Shown one piece after another: positions 10,701 through 23,244 of a DNA stretch of 64,000 nt. The position numbers and the translations under genes are program-made. The stretch comes from Balanoglossus misakiensis (lineage: Eukaryota; Hemichordata), in contig CM082588.2 in NCBI GenBank assembly GCA_040954595.2, positions 7,874,001 through 7,938,000 on the forward strand, read 5' to 3'. Below the pieces are notes generated by a model. The model saw only the letters and a list, made by a program, of their open reading frames with translations. It had not been told where the DNA came from and searched no databases. How positions within the stretch are numbered: position 1 is the first letter of the stretch; every line of letters begins with the position of its first letter.

Positions 10701-12680
10701 AGTCAGGGGTTACATATGCTATACTAGAAGCATTATGACCCACAACTACCGTAGTATATGAACCACATATTGTGTTCCACATAGGCAGGCTCATGTCGTG
10801 ATTACCCCCAGCTTTTTGACAACAGCTCTGCACATGAGAATACAAACATTATGTGTGAAACATGGAAATTTTCAGTATCTTATTTATAAGTTCTAACATG
10901 AACTAAAAGGTGTTTGTGAATATTTTCATACTATCTAGCTTGCTATGTAACTAGAATATAGGTTCAGACTTTAACAATGATGATTTCCAGCTCATTGAGA
11001 AATCTCCTGAGATTTGGTTAATTACCATAGCAACAGGTTGGTAGCTAAGAAATTAGAATAAGTGAATGCAGAGTTTAACAAAAAAGGAAAACGTTTTTGC
11101 CATTCAAAATGGTGGGACATGTGTTAATTGTTTGCCCTGTGCCAGGGGAATGTCCTCCCATATAAATTGCTTAGCTACGTGAAATCTCGTGGGGTCATGT
11201 GGAGTTCAGAAAATGATCAATTGTACCTTTGCATTCTTCTCTGTGACCTTTCATCCAGTGTTGTTTCTGGCAATCTTTCCCACAATACATCACTGCACAA
11301 CAGCGTGTACACTTCTTGAGATTATCACTCTTACAGTTGCACCAAGCACAGGAAGCATCTTGAAATAAAGGAGAGAGTTTATAGAAAAAGTTATTTATAA
11401 TGGTGGTGTACAACAGAATCTTTTTCAAACTAAGCAACCATGATGTCGCCATTAAAGGGACATTAAAGTCTCTTTCTCGATGTCCTTTTTCCATTAATTA
11501 AGTTTGACACAAGACACTGTTTTTGTTATTCTTCATGTGGATATATAGTGAATCAACATTCGACCATATTCATTTTGGCGAGATTTGCTGCTCTCATATC
11601 ATACAAGTGGGATGGAAGTTGTGTGCGGTTTCCTGATTATTCCCATTCTCATATATTGCAAAAATAAGTACAAAACTTGCTTATGATGGTCTATGCAATG
11701 TATGATTATGAGGTAAGACTTGAGATGTGAAATAAGCTAACCCAGATTGGCCCTGGGTCAGCCCAAGGCAGCTGACCAAGTTGGAATATGAGTTCTTATC
11801 TGCACATATAATTTATGAGACCATGAAGGAAAAATTAAGTTTGACCAAAAATTATACAAATTATAAAAAAACCTACAAGATTGTAGATTTCAGCCATAGA
11901 AATAGATTCAACTTGTCAATCTTAATTATTACCTGGAACACATGTTCTTGACTCACTGGTATGTGAAGTCTTGAGGCCTTCTTTGATGTCAACCAGTGTC
12001 TCTGATATCTGACCAAGCTGACGAGTTTGATCGCCAATTTTCTCTTCCATACGCTGTAGGAACTTTTCCAGCACCATGTCAGATTCTTCCCAGTGCTTTA
12101 AAGTTTGTTCGTATTTGTCTGTCTCAGCAAGGTCCATACTCGCAGTCTTCAACTGATTGATATCTCCCTGCTTAGCGCCAAGACGTACCAATACTTTACT
12201 AATGTCATCCCAGAAAGATTGAAATTCACTGTCAGGGACAGCTGTGCCCGTCATGTGTTGAAGTCTATTCCTGAACTCTCTTATTCGGGCCACATCAGCT
12301 TCAACACTGAGATCACCAGGGGAGGGATGTGTCCATACTCTATCTCTTGGATGTCGAAGGCCACAGATATTCCGTAATAAAACTGTGAGCAATGTAATGT
12401 CGAAAAGTTCAGACTTGACAAGGTTGGGTGGGGTTGGGTATAACAGATCCCACTGACCATCACTGATAACCTTTGGACCTGGATTAGGTCCTTTATACGA
12501 CATTCGTAGTTTCTCTAACGACACCTTATGCTTGTTAAGAGTATTTGCAAGCACATTAGGTGAAATCTTGCTGTCAAATACACATCTCACCGCTTTAGAT
12601 CCACCGTCGATAAGTAGTCGACAAAGTCTAGCATGATTCACCTTCTCGGCTGTAGTTAAAAATGCACCACCGGTCGCCAT
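7712..12680 (-). CDS. N1: HEPN-MYND-NACHT-LRR protein (NLR-like), intact
   Basis: Predicted NLR-type cytoplasmic immune receptor of 1251 residues. Exons: 12680-11933, 11358-11227 and 10587-7712, joined in phase 1 at both introns. Residues 1-200 form a DZIP3-type HEPN domain with the RNase motif RNRLQH (R137-x4-H142). A short coiled coil follows; the 32-residue repeats of the paralogues are absent here. Exon 2 is a MYND finger with all ligands (CAWC, KKCTRC, YCGKDC, HREEC). Exon 3 holds a NACHT domain with Walker A GPPAIGKS (about 381-388), Walker B VLFLCDGLDEM, sensor TTRP, and the winged-helix signature FCHKTWLEYFAALHIAE, then degenerate LRRs. The start is the ATG in 'gatggcgacc', conserved in all copies. 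Intron 1 carries a MITE. Reading into either intron meets a stop quickly. The domain order is seen; ligand and RNase activity are not known. Confidence 0.88.
11452..11640. mobile_element. TTAA MITE, partial, in intron 1 of N1
   Basis: It begins TTAAAGGGACATTAAAGTCT and continues with the family's internal sequence, then fades out. N2 and N4 carry longer copies in the same intron (28647-28938 and 56326-56612). The intron of N3 is only 143 bp and lacks the element. Confidence 0.6.
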
Positions 12681-13231
12681 CTTTGTACGATATCACAAAA
12701 CACAACTTGATTCCAGTTCTGGAAGCACTTGGGCGCAGATACTAGTATATGAAGATCTCCACTTCCAAGAATAACTCGAACAGTGTTGGTGATACACTAA
12801 AATGTTCACATTTTCTAAAACTAGGCGGAACTATGTGTGCACAAAGTCACAAACACGCAGTTTGAACTCTTAAACCACAACTAACAGAGGCTCGGCACTA
12901 ATAAGCTTAACAGTGGCCTGACCGTTCCATGTATATGTATACGTTACCTCATTTGAAATATTTCAAGTGGTTAAGTAAAGTCAAGTGGTTAGAAAGATAT
13001 AATCAGATTAAGTGGCTCGAATCTGTATTACTTCATTAAGTAAATAAAAAAGTCCAAAACATCAATGTTTGGGGGGCTACGATTTCAAATGTGAAGGCCA
13101 CTGATATTGGCACAAAATACGAGTAAGCAGGTATATATAAACAAAGAGAAATATATATTGTTCATAATCGTGATATCATCGGGGAATCCCCTCAACCTCG
13201 TTTTCACCTGAATATATTCATGGCATTTGAC
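12681..13231 (-). promoter_or_regulatory. 5' flank of N1, conserved upstream region
   Basis: The sequence upstream of the ATG matches the regions before N2, N3 and N4 in order, including 'gaagatctccacttcc' about 70 bp from the ATG and 'cctcaacctcgttttc' near 13195. Homology stops close to 13231, which is therefore a duplication breakpoint. No clear TATA box was identified. Confidence 0.5.
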
Positions 13232-13437
13232 AAAGTCAACCCGTGACTTCAAATTGATCACATTGAAAATAGACAGGAGTGTTCCTCTGTACTATAGTTA
13301 GGTTAATTTAGTATTGGTACAGGAATCAGTTGTGTAAAAGTGATTGATCAATTCTTTGTCCTTCTGGTTTTCTGTTCCAGAATGTCGTCGTAAGACAAAG
13401 GTGTAGTTTCCCCATAGTTGTTTGTGTCTTTGTTGTT

Positions 13438-13438
<1 letters not shown>

Positions 13439-13470
<32 letters not shown>

Positions 13471-14050
13471 TGTCGAGATTGACTAATTTTAAACAGAGCA
13501 AGAAGTATACATGTCAATTAATGTAAATAAATATCTAACTTAAGGACGGTAGCATTCATTTTCCTGTCTAATTTTTAGTTCAACCATAAAAAGGTCAAAG
13601 ATATTTATTTTACTGAGGTTTTCTGTTTCCTTGTACATAATCCATGATTTGTAGATTGTAAATATAGCTATGATTAATAAGAGGTTGACATATTTGTCAT
13701 GCTGTTCAAAGCCACACAATAGATTTCTCATACAGATTTCTACATGGCAATTTTGTGTGTTTAACAGAAAGTCATGAAATTCTTTCCAAAACAGAGTTAC
13801 TCTATCGCACGTAATAAACATATGGAAGATATCATTTGTTACATTACAAATGTTACAGTTTTTTGTTCTAGCTAATTTCCATTTATACAGATTTGCATCA
13901 TTTGGAAGAATATCATACATAAATTTATACATAAAATTTGACAATTTTCTTTCTGGAGTTAACTGTATAATATACGATAATACCATAGATGAGACAAGTG
14001 TCTTTGTTGGTGCTTTCGAAATGTAATAATGCTTGCTTAACGGTCACAAT
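13439..14050 (-). mobile_element. 5'-truncated non-LTR retrotransposon (LINE) with poly(A) tail
   Basis: A minus-strand frame (13986-13540, open further upstream in the same frame to about 14045) encodes the C-terminal end of a LINE reverse-transcriptase polyprotein. It shows the pattern KFMYDILPNDANLYKW followed by a C-x2-C-x7-H-x4-C knuckle (CNIC...HMFITC) and FWKEF, typical of zf-RVT-type tails. About 70 bp after the stop lies a run of roughly 30 T on the plus strand (about 13440-13469), which is the poly(A) tail on the coding strand. The RT catalytic core is missing, so it is a dead 5'-truncated insertion. It sits between the N1 flank and the M1 block, where no S gene is found. Confidence 0.75.
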
Positions 14051-15344
14051 AAGACTAAGTTCAGCCCGAGCATGAAGGTTCTGCAAAATATCTTTTCTGA
14101 AAATGTGGAACTGGAAATTTGGTGGGGAAAACATTCCCAGGAGTGGGTAGAAATGTTTCACCAATCGCCATATTTGTTCGCTATCGTGCATTGGGAAATA
14201 TTAAAGGCACATGAGCTGCAACTGGATAAAAAAATTAAAGTTGTAAATAATCTTCTATATGCTTTTAAACATGTATATTAAATGATATGTCATGATTATA
14301 TATCAAGCTCAACACTTATTTATGACAAAATGGCCAAAAATTAAAGAAAAGCGAAAATTCCTGCAATTTTTAAAAAAGTGCAATATGGCAATGAAAATGA
14401 AAATATAATGTCTCAGCGGTGTACATTTACTTCCATGAGGTCAAGTGGATGAGATCATGTTTTGTTTATGAAGTTTCATAACCGGAAATGCAATATTTTC
14501 ATTGTTTCTTGCATTTTCCCACGGTGGCGGCCATATTCACTTGCGGCAAAGCTTTATTTTTTATCTGGTTAAAACTGGCATATGCACTCATATTTAGGGT
14601 TTATAATGCTTGTGTATAGTTCACTGCCTTCATCTGCATGGACTAATGGTAGAACAGTTTGAAACAAAAATTATGATAATTATCCCAAAAGTTGCAGCTT
14701 ATGTGCCTTGGGTGATTTTCCATTTTTTTTTTTTGCCCAATGTTTGACTTGATAGATAGGATTTCCTATCCCTGTGGGTAGTTCAAATTATGGCACTTTC
14801 TTAATTTTTACCAAAAACCTGTTTGACCCTATAAAGAGAGCTTTTTAGGGTATTATTTGAATTAAATTATATGTAATAAGGGCAAATGAACAACATTTTG
14901 GTAACTACCCAAATGGTATGTTTTATGATCTGTTTTTGTGTGTAAACTGTATTTTTTCATGTTTCAAAAATAGGCCAATTAAGTACACAATCTACAGCCA
15001 CTGCATACCTAGTATAAGGAAGTGAAACTTTGTATACTAGTAATTCATTCACATCAAGATAAGCCTAAAAATTTAAAATAAAAATTAAAATAAAAAACTT
15101 TATTGTCATAAGAATAATGTAACAATTGGAGTATTGATCACTGTATCATATGAGTAACTTAAGAGAAAATGTATTAATACATGTAGTACATTGTGTATTT
15201 TAAATAAAGATCTGAAAATAATCATTCAATGGTGCGGTTCATATGTACGACACCCCAGATAGGACAGAGAGTTTTACACAAGACATGCACTAATATATTC
15301 CTTTTCATCAGAATATGATTTCGATAATACAAAATTTTTGTCTA
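14051..15344. other. AT-rich intergenic DNA, no recognised gene
   Basis: Unique within the window. Short ORFs occur on both strands but show no motif or paralogue. Just after this region the sequence joins the block repeated at 33.8 kb and 61.25 kb. Confidence 0.5.
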
Positions 15345-16129
15345 AACTACAGTTTTTTAGGGTTGACAGTGGAAATACAATTGTATTGCAAAAAGGTATT
15401 GTTTTTGATGCACATTTAACGCAGAAAATTAACAGTTGACCTTGGAAATCTTCATTTGATTTCCAACAAATTCTCTCAAAAAACAACAGAAAATACTAGT
15501 TGTACGTATTTGGTTTTGTTTTCTCACACCATCTCTTAAAAATTCTCAAAAAAAAGAAGAGATACCGTCGTATAAAACTGTGTTAAAGGTATACAGTCAC
15601 CTCCAATTTAAATACGCCCATGTATGGCTGAAATGGCGTATTTGAGTGTTCTACAAGACATATGGAGGCGCTCTTATTTTCGCGTTTGCCACCCACTGAA
15701 AATCTGCGATTGGCTAGATCTCAATTTGCCATGGTAACTGTAGCTAACTGTTTACTTTTAATTACTTGAGCTGCCACAAGATTGCCTCAGTGTTTTTGCT
15801 AAGGCCGGGAAACACTGGTAAATGAGTTGGTAACCCTGGTAACGCTTCTGCTATCTACCAATATGACTGCATTGACATACAAATGGGGAACTCTGGTAAA
15901 ATGACTGGGGAACCCCGGTAACATTTATCTGGCTAATGCCCTTAACAAAAACACTGCACTTTCTCTGCTATTTCAGTCCAAACAACAATTACACCAGAAA
16001 AAATATGTGTGTCAATTAACGTCTTAAAAATAGAAAACATTGCAAGGGTTTCCTGAGCTAGTCCCTTCTCAGGTCCAAAATGAAGTAGTGTAAATATTTT
16101 TCTCCCAAATGGGGACTGGTGGTGTTCAT
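15345..16129. repeat. distal edge of the M-S-N cassette (three copies)
   Basis: Repeated at about 33805-34578 and, for its first part, 61252-61806. It is noncoding, with diverged short motifs of the form 'ggaaccctggtaac'. It lies just downstream of the last exon of M1 and probably contains its 3' UTR. Confidence 0.6.
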
Positions 16130-19100
16130 TCAGTAAAACGAAAAATAATTCTCGCTCCTCCCATCATTTGTGTACTTGTACGCACAGTCCAATATATATT
16201 GCAGTCTGCCGTACATCTGCAAGAGAAAAAGAAATGTATTTAAAGTCCATGAGCTGTATGTTTATGATTTTTTGAAATTGTTGATATCTTTGTACAGTTT
16301 CTCCTCGACTGATTTAAACATCATGAAATGCTCACTGTTTATCAACACAGTTCATGTCTGTACATGCAGTCAGCATTGTTTGTTTGTGAACACTTGAATT
16401 CATTTCTCCAGAAACACTTACCACCAGTATTACTTGTACATAGACTATGTTGACAAGCAGAACACTTTTGAGCATAATGAAAATGTAGTCAAATAATAAA
16501 AATGCCAAATTAAAAAGTATTATATTATACCAGTATATTGATGGTGTAAATCACGCTATTTTATTGGTCGAGACACGACAAGTGACAGTGATATATTCGT
16601 CACATACCACAGTCATATATCACGCAAAACTCACAGTCAAAGAAAATGCCTTTTTAAAATGTTTTATGCAAAGTTTCAATATACTGGTATAATATAATCG
16701 TGCGTATATGTCTTGAACTGGTCAAAATCTCGTGGTATACCATGGCTGGGGGTGTTTTATTGCTTAAGTATATCATTGGTGGCTGTAAAAATAATGTATG
16801 CATTAAAGGGACAAAGTCTCTCTCTCACTGCCCTTTTCCCATATGTTGGAGACAGATTATTCATGTTGGCAAGTTTTTCACTCTCGTGTCTACAACTTAC
16901 AAGTAGGATGGAAGTTGTGTGTGGTTGAACGCGGATTCACTATATATCCACATGTAGAATAACATTAAACAGTGTCTTGTATCAAACATAATCAATAGAA
17001 AAAGGGCAACGAGAGAGAGACTTTGTCCCTTTAATGTGTGGTAGTTTCATAATATACGTACAGCATCAACCCATGTATCATCCTCCATGGTCAGTTCAAT
17101 AATCTGGTCTCTCTTGATCTGTGGCCTTACAAGTCTCAACATCTCCACCTGACCGGAAATGTAAGAAACAACATGATTGGCTGATTGACAGTGGATGTAT
17201 TTAGTCTCGGCAAATAGGAAAGCAATGATGGCTCACTGAAAATGAGGGGAGACAACAAGACAAGTCATGAAGCTTGCTGAGAGGGCAACAACTAGGTGGC
17301 CCTCTGACTCAAACATTACTAGTCTGGTCCCCTGCCCCATTCCCAACACCTGGCCTGGATATTATCATGAAACAAAGACCACGTGATCATAAACAAGATG
17401 GATGCCTCCAATGTCCGTACGCCAATGAGAGCCATGTTTACAAACACCCGTGCCTGACCCTTTCCTTTGGCGTAGCGCAGCCAGTGATGGGAATGGGGCA
17501 GGGGACTATATGAGTTTCAAAGTGTTATCTTCTTGTTCTTTATATTTGTATTTTGTTCATGAAAGAAGTTACTCGGCAGATATTGTCTTTCCACTGATAC
17601 ATGTGCAAACAATAACCCTTTAACCCCCAATTCCCTATATAGAGGTCCAACCTTCCCATAGAAAACAATAGGTTTGGACTGAACCATGGTGGTGAAAGGG
17701 TTAAAAGAATGAATTCACACCTTCCCCTGACACTCTCGGAAGAGATTCCACTTGAAATGATGCAGTGTGTGGTAGAGGCTGGATCTTCTGAAGCAAAATC
17801 TTCCAACAAAATATCTCTGATTGAGGAAACAAAATACAGTTTAAAGGGGCATACTTGTCTAGCAGATTTTGTTTAATGACAGGAAAAAATATCTTTGGCG
17901 ACTAGGGTCCATATTATGGGATATAAGGAATCAAGAGAAACAGTTGTTATGGGATCATAACACATCACTGATTAAAGGGACAAAGTCTCTCTCTCGCTGC
18001 CCTTTCTACAATAATTATGTTTGATACAAGACACCGTTTATGTCATTCTACTTGTGGATATATAGTGAATCAACATTCAACCACACACAGCTTCCATTCC
18101 GCTTGTATGATATGAGAGTAAAAACTCGCCCAACATGAATAAATGGTAGAGAATGATTATTCATTTTGACATCATACAGACATCATGCGAATTAAATCTT
18201 GTTTCTTCCATGAAATTCCACGAGTGGTACACCAGGATTTTGGTAAGCAACAGAGAAATTTCAAATGTAGCTTTATTGATGAATACTGTAAAACAGGAAA
18301 TTTTCACAAACAATAATTTTTTTGCAAACTACGTGAAAGCTTTAAGAAACGTGAAAATAAAAAGTCGCATAAAAGTGTTTTTCCGTGATAACGATGCAGT
18401 GAAATACGAGAACGCAAAAATTAATCATCACGTGACATTTGCTGATTTTGATATGGTCAACATTTCCTGTCGCAAAAAAATTCACGTTTTACAGCGATCA
18501 TATCAGCTGTGTGTGCGACAAACTTGTGCCTTGTGAAATGGATGCAGGTCGAAAAGACTCTTACCCGATTTCCCATGAAAGGACTTTCATCATCAGAATC
18601 TGAAGAATCATCGCTGCTGTCTAGAGTTTCAAGTGTGTTTGTGTTGTACGGTGGCCCACTGAGATACACTTTCACGGAGACAAAGCGTCCTCTTAATTTG
18701 CATGCCTGGTGAGAAGTATTCAAATGAGACAAAGTACCGTAAAACAGGAAATTTTCGCGAAAGAACTTTTTGTGAACTACGCAAGAGCCACAAAAACGCA
18801 AAAAATAAAAGGTCAGATAAAAATGTAACGATGCAGTGAAATATAAGTACGCGAAATTAATCATTGCTTTTGATATCACGAAAATCTCCTGTCGCGAAAA
18901 TTTCCCATTTTACAGTATTATAACAATGACGTTAAGACTTTCAAGCAATGTGCAGTATGAGTAGACAAACTTGTACAGAAAAAAGGTGCAATTTCATTAC
19001 ACACACATCTGAAGTTACCTATAAGGATAATGAAACTGTAGTAAGGTTTAAGAAGATGAAGTAATTTGTTTTGTGAAATATTTTTTCATAACAATAGAAT

Positions 19101-22100
19101 CAGGGTAAGCACCCCAGGTAAGCACACAGCACACCTTCATTGATTAAATACAAGATTGCAACCTTTAACCTTTGACCTACCTCACACGTCATGCGACTCT
19201 TATAGACCTCTTCATCAGTGATTTTTGGGTACTTCTCAATACATTTCTAAAGGTTATAGAATTGTGAGAAAAGTAAAGCTTCAATCATGGAAATTTTACT
19301 CACACTTTATATCAAAATTTAAAATCAGACAGAGGGATAGATGGATGCGTACATAAGTGTGTGGGAAACATACCTTGTAATTTTTAACCCATGCCTGACT
19401 TTTCACCAGAAAAGTTTTCCTGTCGTTCAGTTCATCATCTACTTTATGTAATGCTGGCAAAAAATAATCATCTGAATATAAAAACAAAACATGTTTCCAT
19501 GTAAGGCCTGTACCAATGAACATCACAAGAACTGAGTAAAATGGGCTTTGATCAAAGTATGTTTTTGGTGGAGTGCACTTTCATATTTTAACCCTAACGC
19601 TGCCAAGTCAGTTGAAACTGGTTTGATTTCCACGGTGCCTAGAATCCTGGCTCCCAGGCCTGTTAGACTGCCAAGTGTGTGTTATTCAGTAGGGCCTATA
19701 CAAGACCCTCAGACCAATACAGTGCAAACCAGTGCGATTTGGTACATTTTACAGGGGGCTCAGACTGCCAAGTGTGTATAAGTACGTATGAGATCCATGT
19801 CAAGGACAGTTAAAATACGATTTAGAAGAAAAAGTGGCAAATAGGTATTTCAAGGGACTTGACACTCTAAACAGGTATGACACCCAGTAGCATTAGGGTT
19901 AAAACAAAATTACACTGTAGCTGTAACATTTAGCTTTTCAATTATTTTTGTTGTGTGTACCAAAAGCAATTTCTTGTTCTACTCCAAACAGCATGCCAAT
20001 ATATCCATTACTCCGCTTGTCAACATAGCCTTTATGTGTGTAACGGCCATTGGCATTGTTGACAAATGAATTCTAGCCTGGAACAATGCTGACTATATGT
20101 ATATAGGTTGTGTGAATAAGCTGGATACTGGGCATTTCATCATGCTTCAGGGATTTGAACAAGAAACAGCAGTAGATACACAAAACGAAAACACTGAAAA
20201 GTTACAGCTTATGGAGCTTTAAAGTACTCTGAGAGAGCAAATATAATGGTCACCTTTCTCCTGATAGACACAGACAAGGAAATATGGATCGATAGCAGCA
20301 CTGACAATGGCCTGAAGATAAATCTTAAACACCAGCTGTAGACCACCAGCAAAGATTCCTGTTAACACTGAAAAAAAGCACAGAGAGTAAGTGTGTATGA
20401 AAATTGTTAAAGCCTCTAGAGCTGCCACTTTTTGCAATTATTTTCATTTTATTTTCCAGCTTATATTGTTACAACAAAATAAGCTTACTGGTAGGTATAC
20501 ATGAACATCTCACTGACACCCGATTGTGGCTGTACGTAGCAAGTTGAACACTCTATATATTAAACCGGTGCCGCACTGATTTAATCAGCCTCCATACAAA
20601 CAATACACAGCTATCGTGGTATGCGTTGCCAAGAGATGACAAACTGATGCAAATGCAAGTAATATGGCTTAATGGTGAGGATTTTAGAGGATAGGGAATA
20701 GATTTGAAGTATTTTATTGTGGAAAAAATATGTGAAATTTGGCAGCTCTGGAGGCTTCAAAGTCAGTGTTATAGCTGCATTTGCACTAATGGAGTGAGAC
20801 AAGGTTGTGTGCATGTTCAGAATGACAGACAGTGTCCTAATAAAAGCAACGTGTCTACACGTCATAGTATAGTGCCAACTTCCTAACAAAGACAGATTAC
20901 AACATACTTGGCAAGACTGTCTCACTGCCACTCGACTCGTCAAACGGCAAATCCCAGAATATGACTCCGACTACATCTGTGTTGTCTACATCTGGCATGG
21001 CATCATCACCTTGCCCTTCATACCTGCACACGTTGATTGCCTGGTACTTGGCCTTTTCTTTGTTGCTATAGCGACGGACCTACAGACAGGAGGAACCTGG
21101 GGGTCACTTTTATATGAATCAATGAGACACAGTATCGGGAAATGAAAATCAAGAAAAGCCTTCCTATCAACACATGAGTGTAATAACAGAAGGGCCATTT
21201 TTGGTTTAGCAGAATTTCTGATCTTAGAGTATCTTGTCCTTAGGGACCGTCTCAGATTGTCAAATAAGTTCAACAAATGAAATTCGTTCGTTTAGGGTAA
21301 AGGGGGTTGAGATAAATTTGTTTGGTTCACTTTTCAAAACTGACCGGCATTAGTCATTTTAGCAACTTAACAGTCAAGCCTCTGTTAGTGGCCACCTCTA
21401 TATAGTGACCACTTTGTTACAGTCCTTGTGCAATTCACATGTGCATTAATTAACCTCTATAAAAAGGCCACCTGTCTATAAAAAGGCCAGTTTAGGAAAG
21501 TCCCTTGACTGGCCACTATAGACAGGTTCGACTGTACTTCTCAATCTCATTTGCTATACATAAACAATTAGTAGTATAGGCTTTAGGAACAATGACACAG
21601 AAGAAACAAACAATAGCAGGTGACAATAAGCTACCACTACGCCATTGTTATCTCATTGTTTGATAATAATAAAATAAACCTGATCTGTCATCCAGTGTAC
21701 GAAATAAAGCCTGTCCGACAGTCCGAGACTGGTTGTTTTTCTGTCGGACTGGTAAAAATAAAAAGTTACCAGTCCGACAGACAGGTTGAATTTAGCGTGG
21801 GAGTTAACCAGTGGTATCATGACATCTTTAAGACTTTCCCCAGTTCATGTATTGCAAATAAAAGAAACAATGATGTAAAAGCTTGAAAATTATCCAATCA
21901 AAGTAATGTAAAGAGAAAGATGATTCCATCCCATCTTCAATTGTTCACAGATGAGGTAATAGCTTCTCAGTTGTATTTGATAACATTTAATTGTAAGGCA
22001 TAATATCGGGACTGGTAAGTTTTTGGCAGGACTGGCAACTTCAAAAAGTTGCCAGTCCTAGTGACTGGTTGATATTTTCTACGAATTTGCCAGTGTACGA

Positions 22101-23045
22101 AATAAAGCCTGTCCGACAGTCCGAGACTGGTTGTTTTTCTGTCGGACTGGTAAAAATAAAAAGTTACCAGTCCGACAGACAGGTTGAATTTAGCGTGGGA
22201 GTTAACCAGTGGTATCATGACATCTTTAAGACTTTCCCCAGTTCATGTATTGCAAATAAAAGAAACAATGATGTAAAAGCTTGAAAATTATCCAATCAAA
22301 GTAATGTAAAGAGAAAGATGATTCCATCCCATCTTCAATTGTTCACAGATGAGGTAATAGCTTCTCAGTTGTATTTGATAACATTTAATTGTAAGGCATA
22401 ATATCGGGACTGGTAAGTTTTTGGCAGGACTGGCAACTTCAAAAAGTTGCCAGTCCTAGTGACTGGTTGATATTTTCTACGAATTTCGAACACTGGAATT
22501 TCGAACACTGGTCATATATATGCAACAAAACCTCTGCACATCACTGCTGACTTGTGGTTTCCTTGAATTCCTCACCTCAAGTGTTCCTCTAAAAATGTCT
22601 GGATACTCTTCAACATCATCATCATCATCATCATCTTCACCATCATCTGAGTTGGCATGGCAATCGTCATCATTCTCCTGACTCACACATGTGTATTTCC
22701 TCATAGTTTTCCCTTCTATTGACCAGATGCACTTGATATCGTCCCCACAGGACAGCAGGTCTTTTTCCACCACAAATTTCAGCTATAAATGCGAAACAGA
22801 TTAAAAAAACTAATCAAATGTCATTTTAATTAAAGCACCAATAGCTACCACTTACAGCATATTTTCCATTGATAAAATACTGCAATCTTTACCTCTTTAG
22901 CCGACAGATGACACCATTTTGAGTTTGTGCAGATTCTAATTATACGGGGATAATACCTATTTGTGCAATGTGGACCGCGGAAGCACCAGTTTTTTCTATG
23001 GCGCCTTGCAGAAGTTGCAGGGCTGTGGTGGAGGCCGTGTAACAC
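16130..23045 (-). CDS. M1: DUF4211 / CCDC82-like multi-exon gene
   Basis: Coding exons on the minus strand, with phases that agree at each junction: first exon ending 22893 (5' end not fixed; frame open up to 23045), 22782-22576, 21079-20908, 20367-20254, 19471-19374, 19246-19181, 18705-18565, 17816-17721 and 17148-17062, then a probable exon ending 16422 and a last exon 16216-16130. The second exon has an acidic Asp/Glu run. The C-terminal part reads ...SRMTCEACKLRGRFVSVKVY (with Cys pairs), YNTNTLETLDSS, RYFVGRFCFRRSSLYHTLHH and FKWNLFREC, which I recognise as the DUF4211 pattern of CCDC82-like nuclear proteins. Family assignment is from memory; function is unknown. The start codon and the frame of the last two exons remain uncertain. 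Introns carry several MITEs. It is divergent to S1. Confidence 0.65.
16803..17034. mobile_element. TTAA MITE in an M1 intron (232 bp)
   Basis: TTAAAGGGACAAAGTCTCTC at the left and its complement at the right, with TTAA on both sides. It ends 28 bp downstream, on the coding strand, of the donor site of exon 17148-17062. The copy at 35272-35503 in M2 is at the identical place, so the insertion predates the cassette duplication. Confidence 0.75.
17972..18150. mobile_element. TTAA MITE, one-ended, in an M1 intron
   Basis: Begins TTAAAGGGACAAAGTCTCTC and keeps the internal family sequence, but has no inverted right end. The orthologous copy is at 36440-36620 in M2. Confidence 0.55.
18284..18494. 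mobile_element. short MITE, TIR TACTGTAAAACAGGAAATTT (first of a pair)
   Basis: The left end is TACTGTAAAACAGGAAATTT. The right end carries the diverged complement (CACGTTTTACAG). No ORF. A second member of the family lies on the other side of M1 exon 18705-18565. Confidence 0.55.
18735..18917. mobile_element. short MITE, TIR TACCGTAAAACAGGAAATTT (second of a pair)
   Basis: The left end TACCGTAAAACAGGAAATTT, followed by TTCGCGAAAG, mirrors the right end CGCGAAAATTTCCCATTTTACAGTA. With the copy at 18284 it brackets a single M1 exon. The same arrangement is present in M2. Confidence 0.6.
21370..21535. mobile_element. small mariner-like MITE in an M1 intron
   Basis: The left end ACAGTCAAGCCTCTGTTAGT and 'ggccac' are the diverged complement of the right end 'ggccactatagacaggttcg' + ACTGTA. 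No ORF. M2 has it at 40951-41118. The mariner assignment rests only on the TA-bounded, ACAGTC-type ends and is tentative. Confidence 0.5.
21692..22511. mobile_element. CCAGTG-ended element, internally duplicated, with TCAT target duplication
   Basis: The ends are CCAGTGTACGAAAT and ATTTCGAACACTGG. TCAT flanks both sides (21688-21691 and 22512-22515). The M2 intron has the uninterrupted site with a single TCAT (near 41270), so this is a real insertion after duplication. The interior contains about 398 bp present twice (from 21692 and from 22090). Each copy has two strong hairpins: CTGTCGGACTGGTAA paired with TTACCAGTCCGACAG, and AGGACTGGCAACTT paired with AAGTTGCCAGTCCT. No transposase was found. 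Confidence 0.75.
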
Positions 23046-23244
23046 ACAGACCTGTACGCAGAGCTACACATAAGGCTGAGAGGGCTGATAATAATATTGT
23101 GGGGAATAGAAGGTTCCCGTTTTCCCAGATACAAATGATTTGTTTGGGATTATTTTTCTATCGCGTAGGATTCTTAGAGAAAGCTTCTTAGTGATACGCT
23201 TCAATTGAAAGAATCTTACAGGACACTTGCATCAGATTCAGGGT

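Noticed and set aside
14033-14281. Plus-strand ORF overlapping the LINE remnant edge
   Set aside because: 82 codons, no recognisable motif, no paralogue in the window.
16170-16397. Plus-strand ORF over the last M1 exons
   Set aside because: Antisense shadow of the M1 exons; the minus strand has splice-consistent coding sequence.
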